From positions 1,116,001-1,180,000 of the forward strand of contig NZ_CP098415.1 in assembly GCF_023702125.1 (NCBI RefSeq): a stretch of 64,000 bases of DNA, read 5' to 3'. A program made the position numbers and the translations under genes. Numbering within the stretch: position 1 is the stretch's first letter; every line of letters begins with the position of its first letter. The notes beneath the pieces are model-generated. The model made no database searches. It was not told the DNA's origin and worked only from the letters and a program-made list of their open reading frames with translations. This document shows positions 46,718-54,510 of this stretch, piece by piece. This stretch comes from Halorubrum hochsteinianum (GTDB lineage: Archaea; Halobacteriota; Halobacteria; Halobacteriales; Haloferacaceae).

Positions 46718-47133
46718 TGCCCGGGCCCAAAGCCAACGTCGACGCCGCGGACGACGACCCGGACGACTCCGGCGACGGCGTCCGGATCGACATGATAAGC
46801 GGCGCGCGGATGGAGGGGCTCACGAGCATGGAGAAGATCCGGCTCATCCTCGACGGCGTCCGCGACGGCAACATCGTCATCCTCGAAGAGGGGCTCTCGC
46901 CCGACGAGGAGTCGAAGCTCATCGAGGTGACGATGACCGAGATCAGTCCCGACGACTTCACCGGGATCGAGATCGAGACCTACCCGAAGGCCGAGGCCGG
47001 CGACCAGAGCTTCCTCGACAAGCTGATGGGCCGCGAGTCGACCCAGAAGCTCACCGTGATCGGCCCGGCGAACCGGATCGAGACGCTGCACAAAGACGAG
47101 AACCTCATCAGCACGCTCGTCTCCCGCAAGTAG
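46717..47133 (+). CDS. oapB: OapB/DUF2073 protein
   Basis: A 138-residue protein: after an acidic leader comes RIDMISGARMEGLTSMEKIRLILDGVRDGNIVILEEGLSPDEESKLIEVTM, and later GRESTQKLTVIGPANRIETLHKDENLISTLV, the DUF2073/OapB pattern. It is the middle gene of the Era-like/OapB/OapC operon, joined by TGATG upstream and an immediate TAG-ATG downstream. The precise role is unsettled. Confidence 0.9.
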   Translation: MPGPKANVDAADDDPDDSGDGVRIDMISGARMEGLTSMEKIRLILDGVRDGNIVILEEGLSPDEESKLIEVTMTEISPDDFTGIEIETYPKAEAGDQSFLDKLMGRESTQKLTVIGPANRIETLHKDENLISTLVSRK

Positions 47134-47808
47134 ATGCCCCACCAGTGTACTTCCTGCGGGCGGACGTTCCCCGACGGATCCAAGGAGATGCTCTCGGGGT
47201 GTCCCGACTGCGGCGGGAACAAGTTCCAGTTCAAACCCGCCGGCGCGACCGAGGAGCCGACCGCGGGCGACGACGCCGGCTCCCCCGGTGCGTCCGCCGA
47301 CCCGCCGCCCTCGACCCCCGAGGACCCGACGGGGCCGACGGCGGACGAAGGCACCTCCGACGGGCCCGCGACCGACCCGACGCCGGACGAGCGCGCAGCC
47401 GACCCCTCGCCCAGCGAGCCCGCGGACGCGACGCGGCCCGACCCCGCCGCGAGCGCCGACCGCTCCTCGGAGACCGACGGCACCGAACAGATCGCCGACC
47501 GGAGCGACGAGGACACCGCGCAGGCGAGCGCGCGCTCGGAGGTGGTCTCGCCCGACGAACTCGACCGCGCGAGCCGCGAGGTCGAGAACACCGAGGACCC
47601 GTCACCCGCAGAGGGGGAACAGCCCGGCATCGACGCCCTCCGCGACGAGCTCAACGACCAGTTCGAGAGCATCCGCATCGTCAGCCCCGGGCAGTACGAG
47701 CTGAACCTGATGGAGCTGTACGACAGACAGGAGTACATCATCTCCCTTCAGGAGGACGGCCGGTACGTTATCGAGATGCCCGACGCGTGGGGCATTCAAG
47801 ACGAGTGA
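47134..47808 (+). CDS. oapC: OapC zinc-ribbon protein
   Basis: A 224-residue protein. The N-terminal zinc ribbon is CTSCGRTFPDGSKEMLSGCPDCGG; a disordered acidic Pro-rich stretch (about residues 45-155) follows, and the conserved C-terminal unit is ESIRIVSPGQYELNLMELYDRQEYIISLQEDGRYVIEMPDAW. It follows oapB without a gap. With the Era-like GTPase it forms the conserved archaeal Oap trio. Confidence 0.9.
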   Translation: MPHQCTSCGRTFPDGSKEMLSGCPDCGGNKFQFKPAGATEEPTAGDDAGSPGASADPPPSTPEDPTGPTADEGTSDGPATDPTPDERAADPSPSEPADATRPDPAASADRSSETDGTEQIADRSDEDTAQASARSEVVSPDELDRASREVENTEDPSPAEGEQPGIDALRDELNDQFESIRIVSPGQYELNLMELYDRQEYIISLQEDGRYVIEMPDAWGIQDE

Positions 47809-48054
47809 CCGTTTCGGCCGTCCCCCGTCTCAGTCCGTGACTACCCACGATTCGGCCGGCGTGCCGCTTCGGGCGACCCTTGTCGAAGAGGATACTGTTA
47901 TCCGGCTTCCTCCGCTACGGAGTCGCATGTTTACCGATCGCTTCCGCCGACCCGGCCGGGATTCCGGCCTCGACTCGGCCCGTTCCGACTCGCTCGCTCG
48001 CCCCCGACCGCCGACCGGCTCCCGACCGCTTCGGGCCCCCGACGAGGTATCCGC

Positions 48055-49236
48055 ATGCGCGTGATCGCGAAGTTCGGCGGCACGAGCCTCGGCAGCGGCG
48101 ACCGGATCGAGCGCGCGGCCGACTCGGTCGCGAGCGCCGTCGCGGCCGGTCACGAGATCGCGGTCGTCGCCAGCGCGATGGGGTCGACCACCGACGAACT
48201 CCTCGACGACATCACCTTCGAGACGGACGACGCCGACCGGGCGGAGATCGTCTCGATGGGCGAGCGCACCAGCGTCAGGATGCTGAAGGCCGCCCTCTCG
48301 GTCCGGGACGTCGAGGCCGTCTTCCTCGAACCGGGCCACCCCGACTGGCCCGTCATCACGGACGAGCGCGGCGAGGTCGACGTCGCGGAGACGAAGCGGC
48401 GGGCCCGAGAGATCGCCGAGCGGCTCGACGGCGTCGTCCCGATCATCACCGGGTTCCTCGCCGAGGACCACGACGGCAACGTCACCACGCTCGGCCGCGG
48501 CGGGTCGGACACGACCGCGGTCATGCTCGGCAACTACATGGACGCCGACGAGGTCGTTATCGTCACCGACGTGGAGGGCGTGATGACCGGCGACCCGCGG
48601 GTGGTCGAGGGCGCGCGCAACGTCGGCCAGATCACGGTCGACGAGCTGCGGAACCTCTCGTTCCGCGGCGCGGAGGTGGTCGCGCCGTCCGCGCTCTCGT
48701 ACAAGGACGAGGGGTTGGACGTGCGGGTCGTCCACTACCAGCACGGCGACCTGCTCCGGGGCGGGACCCGGATCGAGGGCGAGTTCGAGAGCCTGATCGA
48801 CATGCGCGAGGAGCCGCTCGCGTGCCTCACCATCGCGGGCCGCGCGATCCGGAACCGGCCGGGGATCCTCTCGGAGCTGTCCAACGCGCTCCGCGCCGAG
48901 GAGATCAACATCGACGCGGTCGCCTCCGGGATGGACTCGGTCACCTTCTACGTCGACGTCGACGTCGCCGAGACCGCCGAGGCGCTGCTCCACGAGTCGG
49001 TCGTCACCGACGAGGCGCTCTCCTCGGTCACCGTCGCCGACCCCATCGCGGTGATCCGCGTCACGGGCGGCGAGCTGCCGAACCAGTCGGGGGTCATCCA
49101 GGAGATCATCTCGCCCATCGCGGACGCCGGCATCAACATCATCGACCTGATCACGAGCGCGACCTCCGTCGCGGTGTTCGTCGACTGGGACGACCGCGAG
49201 CAGGCGCTCGAAATCGTTCAAGAGCGGTTCGACTGA
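48055..49236 (+). CDS. lysC: aspartate kinase
   Basis: This 393-residue enzyme makes aspartyl phosphate for Lys, Thr and Met synthesis. It starts MRVIAKFGGTSLGSGDRIERAADSV with the kinase signature KFGGTS; LGRGGSDTTAVML is the second conserved block. Two ACT domains occupy the C-terminal third (ITIAGRAIRNRPGILSELSNALRAEEINIDAVASG and VTGGELPNQSGVIQEIISPIADAGINIIDL), as regulatory amino acid sites. The preceding 246 bp contain no convincing gene. Confidence 0.95.
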   Translation: MRVIAKFGGTSLGSGDRIERAADSVASAVAAGHEIAVVASAMGSTTDELLDDITFETDDADRAEIVSMGERTSVRMLKAALSVRDVEAVFLEPGHPDWPVITDERGEVDVAETKRRAREIAERLDGVVPIITGFLAEDHDGNVTTLGRGGSDTTAVMLGNYMDADEVVIVTDVEGVMTGDPRVVEGARNVGQITVDELRNLSFRGAEVVAPSALSYKDEGLDVRVVHYQHGDLLRGGTRIEGEFESLIDMREEPLACLTIAGRAIRNRPGILSELSNALRAEEINIDAVASGMDSVTFYVDVDVAETAEALLHESVVTDEALSSVTVADPIAVIRVTGGELPNQSGVIQEIISPIADAGINIIDLITSATSVAVFVDWDDREQALEIVQERFD

Positions 49237-49264
49237 GGCGACGGACCGTCCCGGTCTCGGCCGC

Positions 49265-49699
49265 TCACTCGCTTTCGCCCGGGTCGAACCGGTACCGCGT
49301 CGTCGACGCGCCGTCGATCCGCGGCCCGGAACCGATCGCCTCGAACCCGAGCGACGCGGCCGCCTTGCTCGCGGTTCCGTCGGTCGGGAGCACGGCCTCC
49401 ACCGACATCCCCTCGCGGGTCGCGAACCCCACCGGCTCCTCGAACAACCGCCCGACAGCGTCGGGGGTCCCGTCGACGTTCGTCACGTGGACGACGCCGT
49501 CGCGCACGTCGAACGCGACGAACCCGGCCACCGCGTCGGCGGGGGTGTCCGCCCCGTCGTCGCGCTCGGCCGGCTCCTCCTCCGTCGTCGCGACGCGGAC
49601 CGACCGGTCGTGGATCATGTCGCGGACGACGCCGCTCGGCCGCCCCGTCATCGACGCCACGGCCGTCGCGTCGGCCTCGACCGCGTCACGGACTCGCAT
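49265..49699 (-). CDS. haloarchaeal GNAT-like protein
   Basis: A 144-residue protein starting MRVRDAVEADATAVASMTGRPSGVVRDMIHDRSVRVATTEE. The RxRxAxxxDxxAVxxM opening and the VAGFVAFDVRDGVVHVTNVDGTPDAVGRLFEEP core resemble a GNAT acetyltransferase, though the acetyl-CoA loop is not clear. Start at ATG 49699; the frame open further upstream runs over the neighbour's promoter. It is divergent from the 29-residue gene. Confidence 0.72.
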   Translation of the reverse strand: MRVRDAVEADATAVASMTGRPSGVVRDMIHDRSVRVATTEEEPAERDDGADTPADAVAGFVAFDVRDGVVHVTNVDGTPDAVGRLFEEPVGFATREGMSVEAVLPTDGTASKAAASLGFEAIGSGPRIDGASTTRYRFDPGESE

Positions 49700-49791
49700 A
49701 CCATGGGACTCTCGCCCGGCGACATAAAGTCGCTGCCGCGCGGCCGGCGGCGACCGGTTGATTTTAACGACCGGCGGACCCAGAGACGCGC

Positions 49792-49881
49792 ATGTCCAAG
49801 TCAACGAAGATCGTGGTCGGAACGGTCGGCGTCTCGGCCGTCCTCTCGGTGCTCATCATCCTCTCGTACGTCTTCGGCTGA
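49792..49881 (+). CDS. 29-residue membrane micropeptide
   Basis: An open frame of 30 codons, MSKSTKIVVGTVGVSAV then LSVLIILSYVFG, with a short basic N-terminus and one membrane span. It has a TATA-like gattttaac about 40 bp upstream, giving a near-leaderless message, and its TGA overlaps the ATG of the next gene (TGATG). Both points support translation. It is too short for most gene callers. Function unknown. Confidence 0.6.
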   Translation: MSKSTKIVVGTVGVSAVLSVLIILSYVFG

Positions 49882-50765
49882 TGTTCTCGGCCCGGGCACT
49901 CGACGACGACCTCGCCGCGGTCCGCGACCGGTACGCGGCGGGGTCGCCCGTCCTCGACGTCGATTCGGACTTCGAGACGCTCCCGCCGGCCGCGGCGGAG
50001 GACCTCGGCGTCTTCGTCGACGCGCTCGACCCCGCGTCGTACCCCGCCGAGTGGCTCCCCGAGGCGGTCCCGGACCTGCTCCGGAAACACGCGGGGCCGG
50101 CGTTCACCGTCGGCCTCCCGGTCGACGGCACGGTCGTTCGGACAACCCAGACCGACCCGCCCGCCGTGCTCGTCAAGCGGCGCGCGGAGGGGACGCCCGA
50201 CGACTTCCTCGCGTTCCTGATCGCCGAGCGGCTGGTCCGGATCGGCTGCGAGCCGGCCCCCGGAGCCGTCGGCGGCGACATCGGATCGACCGCCGGCGAC
50301 GCGCCGCGCCTCCCCGAGACGTTCCTCCCCTTCTTCGGCGAGCGCTACCGCGACCTCGACGCGGCGATCCGCCACCCCGACCCGGAGACGGGGGCGTCGA
50401 CGACCGGGTTCGGCCCGGCCGATGTCTTCCAGGTCGCGAACGCGCTGTTCGACGCGTGGGTCGGCCTCCACACCCGCGAGGAGTTCGCGTCGTGGGAGGG
50501 AGAGTTCCCTCGCCTGTTCGACGCGTGGGTCGACGCGGGCGAGCGGCTCTCCGGTCGGCTCGGCGACCTCTCGGGCGAGGTCGCCCGCGGCGACACCGAC
50601 TTCCCGAGCGCGACGGAGTACGCCTGCTCGGCGGTCAGACACGACCTCGACCTCCCGGCCCCGTACGGCGCGCTCGACACGGCCGCCTACCGGGACCGCG
50701 GGGCGGCCTACGCCGTCGCGTGGGCGGAGAAGACGTTCGCGGCGCTCGTCGACGAAGCGGAGTGA
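49881..50765 (+). CDS. uncharacterised haloarchaeal protein, 294 aa
   Basis: The start ATG 49881 overlaps the micropeptide stop. The protein (MFSARALDDDLAAVRDRYAAGSPVLDVDSDFETLPPAAAEDLGVF) is acidic and mainly helical, with LPFFGERYRDLDAAIRHPD and VFQVANALFDAWVGLHTREEFASWEGEFPRLF blocks. I do not recognise the family; the latter block may be a haloarchaeal-specific domain. It is convergent with the RecA-like gene 33 bp downstream. Confidence 0.75.
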   Translation: MFSARALDDDLAAVRDRYAAGSPVLDVDSDFETLPPAAAEDLGVFVDALDPASYPAEWLPEAVPDLLRKHAGPAFTVGLPVDGTVVRTTQTDPPAVLVKRRAEGTPDDFLAFLIAERLVRIGCEPAPGAVGGDIGSTAGDAPRLPETFLPFFGERYRDLDAAIRHPDPETGASTTGFGPADVFQVANALFDAWVGLHTREEFASWEGEFPRLFDAWVDAGERLSGRLGDLSGEVARGDTDFPSATEYACSAVRHDLDLPAPYGALDTAAYRDRGAAYAVAWAEKTFAALVDEAE

Positions 50766-50798
50766 CGCGACGGGCGGGGCGCTCGGCGGAACCCCCGT

Positions 50799-51377
50799 TC
50801 AGAGCTCGACGGTGACGTTGCCCTCGCCGTCGAGGTCGATGACGCCGTCGAACAGCTCGCGGAACCGGTCGAGCGTCGCGACCTCGTGGACCTCCTCGGA
50901 GAGGTGGAAGATGCCGACCGCGTCGTGTGTATCGAGGAGGTCGAGGATCTCGGCCGCCGCCTCGTACACCGCGTCGTCGTCGGCATAGTAGGCCATCTCG
51001 GTGAGCGAGTCGACGGAGACGCGTCGCTTCCCCTCGTTCTCGGTGAGGAAGCGCTCCACGCGGTCGACGACGCCGTCGAGGTCGTCGGGCGCGGAGACGT
51101 AGTACACGTCGTCGGCGGTGCGGCGCGAGTAGCCGCGCTCGACCGAGAGCGTGTCGAGGATGGTCGCCTTCGTCTCGTCGACGTCGTAGTACTCCAGCTT
51201 CTGCTCGACCTCGCGCGCGGTGGTTCGGGTCGAGACGACGAGGAACGCGTCGGTGTCGGTCTTCAGGAAGTCCGTGTCGATCCGGTCCGTCTCGCCGATG
51301 CTCGGGTGGACGAGCAGGAGTCCGGTCCCGCCCGGTATCGTTTCCGGCCCGTTCTCGACGGCGAGGGAGTAGTCCAT
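50799..51377 (-). CDS. RecA/KaiC-like protein without a P-loop
   Basis: A 192-residue protein. It has the strand and helix order of RecA/KaiC family small proteins (GTGLLLVHPSIGETDRIDTDFLKTDTDAFLVVSTRTTAREVEQKLEYYDVDETKATILDTLSVERGYS, then KRRVSVDSLTEMAYYADD as a Walker B-like segment). The expected GxxxxGK(T/S) is missing. It may be a non-catalytic regulator. Family not named with confidence. Confidence 0.65.
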   Translation of the reverse strand: MDYSLAVENGPETIPGGTGLLLVHPSIGETDRIDTDFLKTDTDAFLVVSTRTTAREVEQKLEYYDVDETKATILDTLSVERGYSRRTADDVYYVSAPDDLDGVVDRVERFLTENEGKRRVSVDSLTEMAYYADDDAVYEAAAEILDLLDTHDAVGIFHLSEEVHEVATLDRFRELFDGVIDLDGEGNVTVEL

Positions 51378-51483
51378 GGGATCGGCACTCGCCGGATCGA
51401 CTTAACGGTGCGGGCCGGAGGGGGCCGAGACCGTCGGACGCGGCCGGGTCGCCGGATCGGGGTCGGTGACCTCCGGGCCCGAT

Positions 51484-51573
51484 CGCCCGTCTGCGCTCGG
51501 TCGCCCGTCTGCGCTCGGTCGTTCGTCTGCGCTCGGTCGTTCGTCCGCGTTCGGTCGTTCGTCCGCACTCGAC
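51484..51573 (+). repeat. five 18-bp tandem repeats
   Basis: Five direct repeats of 18 bp: two identical copies of cgcccgtctgcgctcggt, then cgttcgtctgcgctcggt, cgttcgtccgcgttcggt and cgttcgtccgcactcgac. They sit in the 322-bp gap (51378-51699) upstream of the MgtE halves, just before an ORB-like box. No gene is seen in the gap. Confidence 0.85.
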
Positions 51574-51585
51574 CGCCCTTACCGC

Positions 51586-51609
51586 CCCCTCCGTTTCATC
51601 TGGAGATCG
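51586..51609 (-). promoter_or_regulatory. ORB-like box upstream of the MgtE genes
   Basis: cccctccgtttcatctgg followed by agatcg. It shares the cccctccgtttca..tggaga pattern with the boxes at 35596 and 31832 and is about 15 kb from the origin. Position and form suggest an Orc1-type site. Confidence 0.5.
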
Positions 51610-51699
51610 TGACACGCGGGCGTCCGCCGACCGACGGGCCGGTCCGACCGGCGGACGCGGCGGCCGGTTTTTTTGCCCCGCCCGCCCTCGGTGCGGTCG

Positions 51700-52272
51700 A
51701 TGCCCGGTCACGACTCCGCGCGCGAGATCTACCGGCAGGCGCTCCCGGTCATCGGGGTCAGCCTGATCGCCGGCCTGTTCGCGGGGACGGTCCTCGGCTC
51801 CGAGACCATGCGCGCGAACATCGCCGAAGTCCCCGGGCTCCTCCTGCTGCTGCCGGCGTTCCTCGCCACGCGCGGCGGCGTGTACGGCTCGCTCGGGGCT
51901 CGGCTCTCGACGGGGCTTCACCAGGGGATCATCGAGCCGCGGTTCCGGCTGGACCGCCGGCTCACGAACGCGATCGTCGCCTCCTTCCTCAACGGGATGA
52001 CCGTCTCGGTGTTCATCGCGGTCGTCACCTACCTCACCCTCGTCCTGTTCGGCGACGGCGGGAGCCTCTTTCAGCTGGTCGGCGTGATGGTCGTCGCCGG
52101 CCTCCTCTCCGCCGTCCTCATGATCACGGTGTTGATCGTCGTCATCTTCGTCGGATACCGCCGGGGACTCGACCCCGACAACGTCATCGGCCCGGTCGTC
52201 ACGACCCTCGGCGACGTGTTCGGGGTGTTCTTCCTCCTCGTCGGGGTGGCCGCGGTGAGGGCGGTGTCGTGA
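51700..52272 (+). CDS. MgtE-like membrane domain protein, first half
   Basis: A 190-residue protein with about five spans (LPVIGVSLIAGLFAGTVLG, GLLLLLPAFLATRGGVYGSLGARLSTGLH, and so on). LPAFLATRGGVYGSLGARL and the C-terminal LDPDNVIGPVVTTLGDVFG match the MgtE/SLC41 membrane domain. The N-terminal regulatory and CBS domains of full MgtE are absent. The stop overlaps the start of a second half (GTGA). The two may form one divalent-cation channel. Confidence 0.85.
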   Translation: MPGHDSAREIYRQALPVIGVSLIAGLFAGTVLGSETMRANIAEVPGLLLLLPAFLATRGGVYGSLGARLSTGLHQGIIEPRFRLDRRLTNAIVASFLNGMTVSVFIAVVTYLTLVLFGDGGSLFQLVGVMVVAGLLSAVLMITVLIVVIFVGYRRGLDPDNVIGPVVTTLGDVFGVFFLLVGVAAVRAVS

Positions 52273-52844
52273 CCGACCCGAGCCCCACGGCGATCGACGA
52301 GTGGTCTATCCGCCGGATCGTCCGGACGATGATCCCGCTTCTGGCCGCGCTGTCGGTGCTCCAGCTCGTCTCCGGGACCGTCCTGGAGACCTACGAGGAG
52401 GTCCTGTTGCGGTATCCGGCGCTTCTGGTGCTGGTGCCGGTTCAGATCGGGACGGCCGGCAACCTCGCGTCGATCACCTGCTCGCGGCTCACCACGCAGC
52501 TGTATCTCGGGACCTACGAGTTCAGTCCCTCGAACCCCGCGCTCCGGGCGAACGCGGTCGCGGTGTTCGGGCTCGCGGCGACCGTCTTCGGCGCGGTCGG
52601 CGTCGCCGCGTGGGCCATCGGCGTCGCGCTCGGCGGGTCGCTCGCGCTCGGGCTGGTACTGCTGATCTCGCTCGTCTCCGGCATGCTGCTCGCGGTCCTC
52701 GTCGTCGTCGCCAGCGTCGTCGCGGTCGAGGTGTCGTACCGCGTCGGTCTCAACCCCGACGACACGACGATCCCGGTGGTGACGAACCTCTGTGACATCG
52801 CCGGCGTGTTGATCCTCTTCGCGGTCGTCTCGGTCGTGTTGTGA
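52269..52844 (+). CDS. MgtE-like membrane domain protein, second half
   Basis: A 191-residue protein starting GTG 52269 inside the previous stop. It has the same fold: VLVPVQIGTAGNLASITCSRLTTQLYLGT corresponds to LPAFLATRGGVYGSLGARLS in the first half, and LNPDDTTIPVVTNLCDIAGVLILF to LDPDNVIGPVVTTLGDVFGV. A tandem of half-genes likely assembles like the SLC41 double domain. Substrate probably Mg2+ or similar. Confidence 0.85.
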   Translation: MTDPSPTAIDEWSIRRIVRTMIPLLAALSVLQLVSGTVLETYEEVLLRYPALLVLVPVQIGTAGNLASITCSRLTTQLYLGTYEFSPSNPALRANAVAVFGLAATVFGAVGVAAWAIGVALGGSLALGLVLLISLVSGMLLAVLVVVASVVAVEVSYRVGLNPDDTTIPVVTNLCDIAGVLILFAVVSVVL

Positions 52845-52879
52845 CGGCCTCGGGGACACCTGGTCCCGATCGGATCCCC

Positions 52880-53323
52880 TCAGAACACGCTGTCGGCGGT
52901 CGCCGCGCCGACGACGCTGAACACCGCGCCCACGGAGACCGCCTTGAGTGTGGTCGCCCACAGCTCTCTCCCGGCGACGCCCTGCTCGATGAGGAACGTA
53001 TCCGGGGCGTCGAAGAGGACGGCGAGCAGGAGCACGGAGCCGAACGAGACGATCATCAGCGAGACGAACCGCGTGGGGACCCCGGCGATCTCGCTTTCCG
53101 CGTCCGGGTCGCGGTCGGTGTCCGCCCGGTACAGCGCGGCGTACCCGATCGCGGCGACGATCAGGGCGGTCACCACGCCCTGGCTCCAGTGCATCCCCGC
53201 GGCCAACACCCACACCTCCTCGGTGACGACGAACGGCCCCGCGAGCAGGAACCCCCCGACCGCCTGCTGGGCGGAGTCCGCCAGCCGGAACTTCGGTCGG
53301 CGGAGCGACTTCGGCCGCTTCAT
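52880..53323 (-). CDS. DUF2391 (TIGR02587-like) membrane protein
   Basis: A 147-residue protein with several membrane spans (AVGGFLLAGPFVVTEEVWVLAAGM, VVTALIVAAIGYAALY, FVSLMIVSFGSVLLLAVLF). A conserved TTLKAVSVGAVFSVVGAATADS ends the protein, matching DUF2391 proteins. Start ATG 53323 (MKRPKSLRRPKFR) gives a basic cytoplasmic leader. It is convergent with the MgtE pair and divergent from the methyltransferase. Function unknown. Confidence 0.82.
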   Translation of the reverse strand: MKRPKSLRRPKFRLADSAQQAVGGFLLAGPFVVTEEVWVLAAGMHWSQGVVTALIVAAIGYAALYRADTDRDPDAESEIAGVPTRFVSLMIVSFGSVLLLAVLFDAPDTFLIEQGVAGRELWATTLKAVSVGAVFSVVGAATADSVF

Positions 53324-53391
53324 GTCCGCGACCGATGAGAGGGGCCGGTAAAACACCGCCGCTTTTCACCGTCCTCCGCGTCGCCTGCGAC

Positions 53392-54069
53392 ATGAGCGTT
53401 CGCGAGGAGTTCGACGAGTGGGCGGCGACCGGAAAGGACCGCGGGATGGAGGACCGGCACTGGCACACCGCGAAACACGTTCTGGCGCGGATGCCGGTCG
53501 AGGCCGGCGACGACGTGTTGGACCTCGGGACCGGCTCCGGCTACGCCCTTCGCGCGCTCCGCGAGCGGGGGATCGGCCGCGGGTACGGGCTCGACGGCGC
53601 GCCGGAGATGGCCCGGAACGCCCGCGGGTACACCGACGACGACGCGGTCGGGTTCGTGGTCGGCGACTTCGACGACCTCCCCCTCGCCGACGACTCGCTC
53701 GACCACGTGTTCTCGATGGAGGCGTTCTACTACGCGGCCGACCCGGTCAACACGCTCCGGGAGGTCCGCAGGGTGTTGCGGCCGGGCGGCACCTTCTACT
53801 GCGCGGTGAACTACTTCGCGGAGAGCGAGACGACCCACGCGTGGCAGGAGAACATCTCGGTCGACATGACGCTGTGGAGCCGCGACGAGTACCGCGAGGC
53901 GTTCCGCGAGGCCGGCCTGTACGTCGCCGAGCAGGACGCGATCCCGGACCGCGAGGTCGAGATACCGGACGAGGGCGATTTCCCGACCGAGGACTACGAG
54001 ACGCGCGAGGCGATGGTGGACCGGTACCGGACGTGGGGGACGCTGTTGACCGTCGGCGTCGCTCCCTGA
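53392..54069 (+). CDS. class I SAM-dependent methyltransferase
   Basis: A 225-residue protein. Motif I is VLDLGTGSGYALRAL, followed by YGLDGAPEMARNA, a GDFDDLPLADDSLDHVFSMEAFYY block, and REVRRVLRPGGTFYCAVNYF. It is the usual Rossmann-fold set (UbiE/Coq5-like). The start is ATG 53392 (MSVREEFDEWAATGK). A C-terminal extension (EGDFPTEDYETREAMVDRYR) may cover the substrate. Repeat copy 3 begins 49 bp downstream. The substrate is unknown. Confidence 0.9.
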   Translation: MSVREEFDEWAATGKDRGMEDRHWHTAKHVLARMPVEAGDDVLDLGTGSGYALRALRERGIGRGYGLDGAPEMARNARGYTDDDAVGFVVGDFDDLPLADDSLDHVFSMEAFYYAADPVNTLREVRRVLRPGGTFYCAVNYFAESETTHAWQENISVDMTLWSRDEYREAFREAGLYVAEQDAIPDREVEIPDEGDFPTEDYETREAMVDRYRTWGTLLTVGVAP

Positions 54070-54118
54070 CTCGGACCGATACGTCGCCGCTTACGAATCT
54101 GTCGTGACCGCCAGCACT

Positions 54119-54423
54119 GCCGAAACCCCAGTCGCTCGGCTGTACGCTGCTGATCTCGTCACGACCGCGACTGCCGAAGCCCCAGTCGCGAGGCGGGCGC
54201 ACGCTCGCTGTGCTCCTCACTCGGTCGCTTCGCTCCCTCGTTGCGGTGCTTGCGTCACCTGCGCCCGCCTCGCGACTGCCCCTTCAAGTCCCGCCCCGCA
54301 ACAGCACCGCACCTCACGCCTCCCCAGCCTCGTCGCTGGCGGTCTCCGCTTCGCTCCGACCGCCAGCGACTCCCTCGCACGCGCTCCTCGGCCGCGATGC
54401 GGCCTCGGAGGCGCGCGCCGACC
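54119..54423 (+). repeat. dispersed structured repeat, copy 3
   Basis: It lies in the 441-bp gap before hel308. The head module (ccgaaaccccagtcgctcgg) and a second start (ccgaagccccagtcgcgagg) are present. Stem 1 is 19 bp and perfect: cagtcgcgaggcgggcgca with tgcgcccgcctcgcgactg (54183-54201 with 54260-54278). Stem 2 is 13 bp: gtcgctggcggtc with gaccgccagcgac (54332-54344 with 54358-54370), a different sequence from copies 1 and 2 but still fully paired. A third hairpin (cgcctccgag type, 54380-54412) ends it. No gene in the rest of the gap. Confidence 0.87.
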
Positions 54424-54510
54424 GTCGGATTGTCGCCACCGTTCGTCGTTTAAAAACGCGCAGCGCGCCCTTCCGACGGTTTAAATCGCGTCGGGGACCA
54501 GACTCAGGTA

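Noticed and set aside
52841-53338. Plus-strand open frame opposite the DUF2391 gene
   Set aside because: The minus frame has clear membrane spans and family end motif; the opposite is charged low-complexity sequence.
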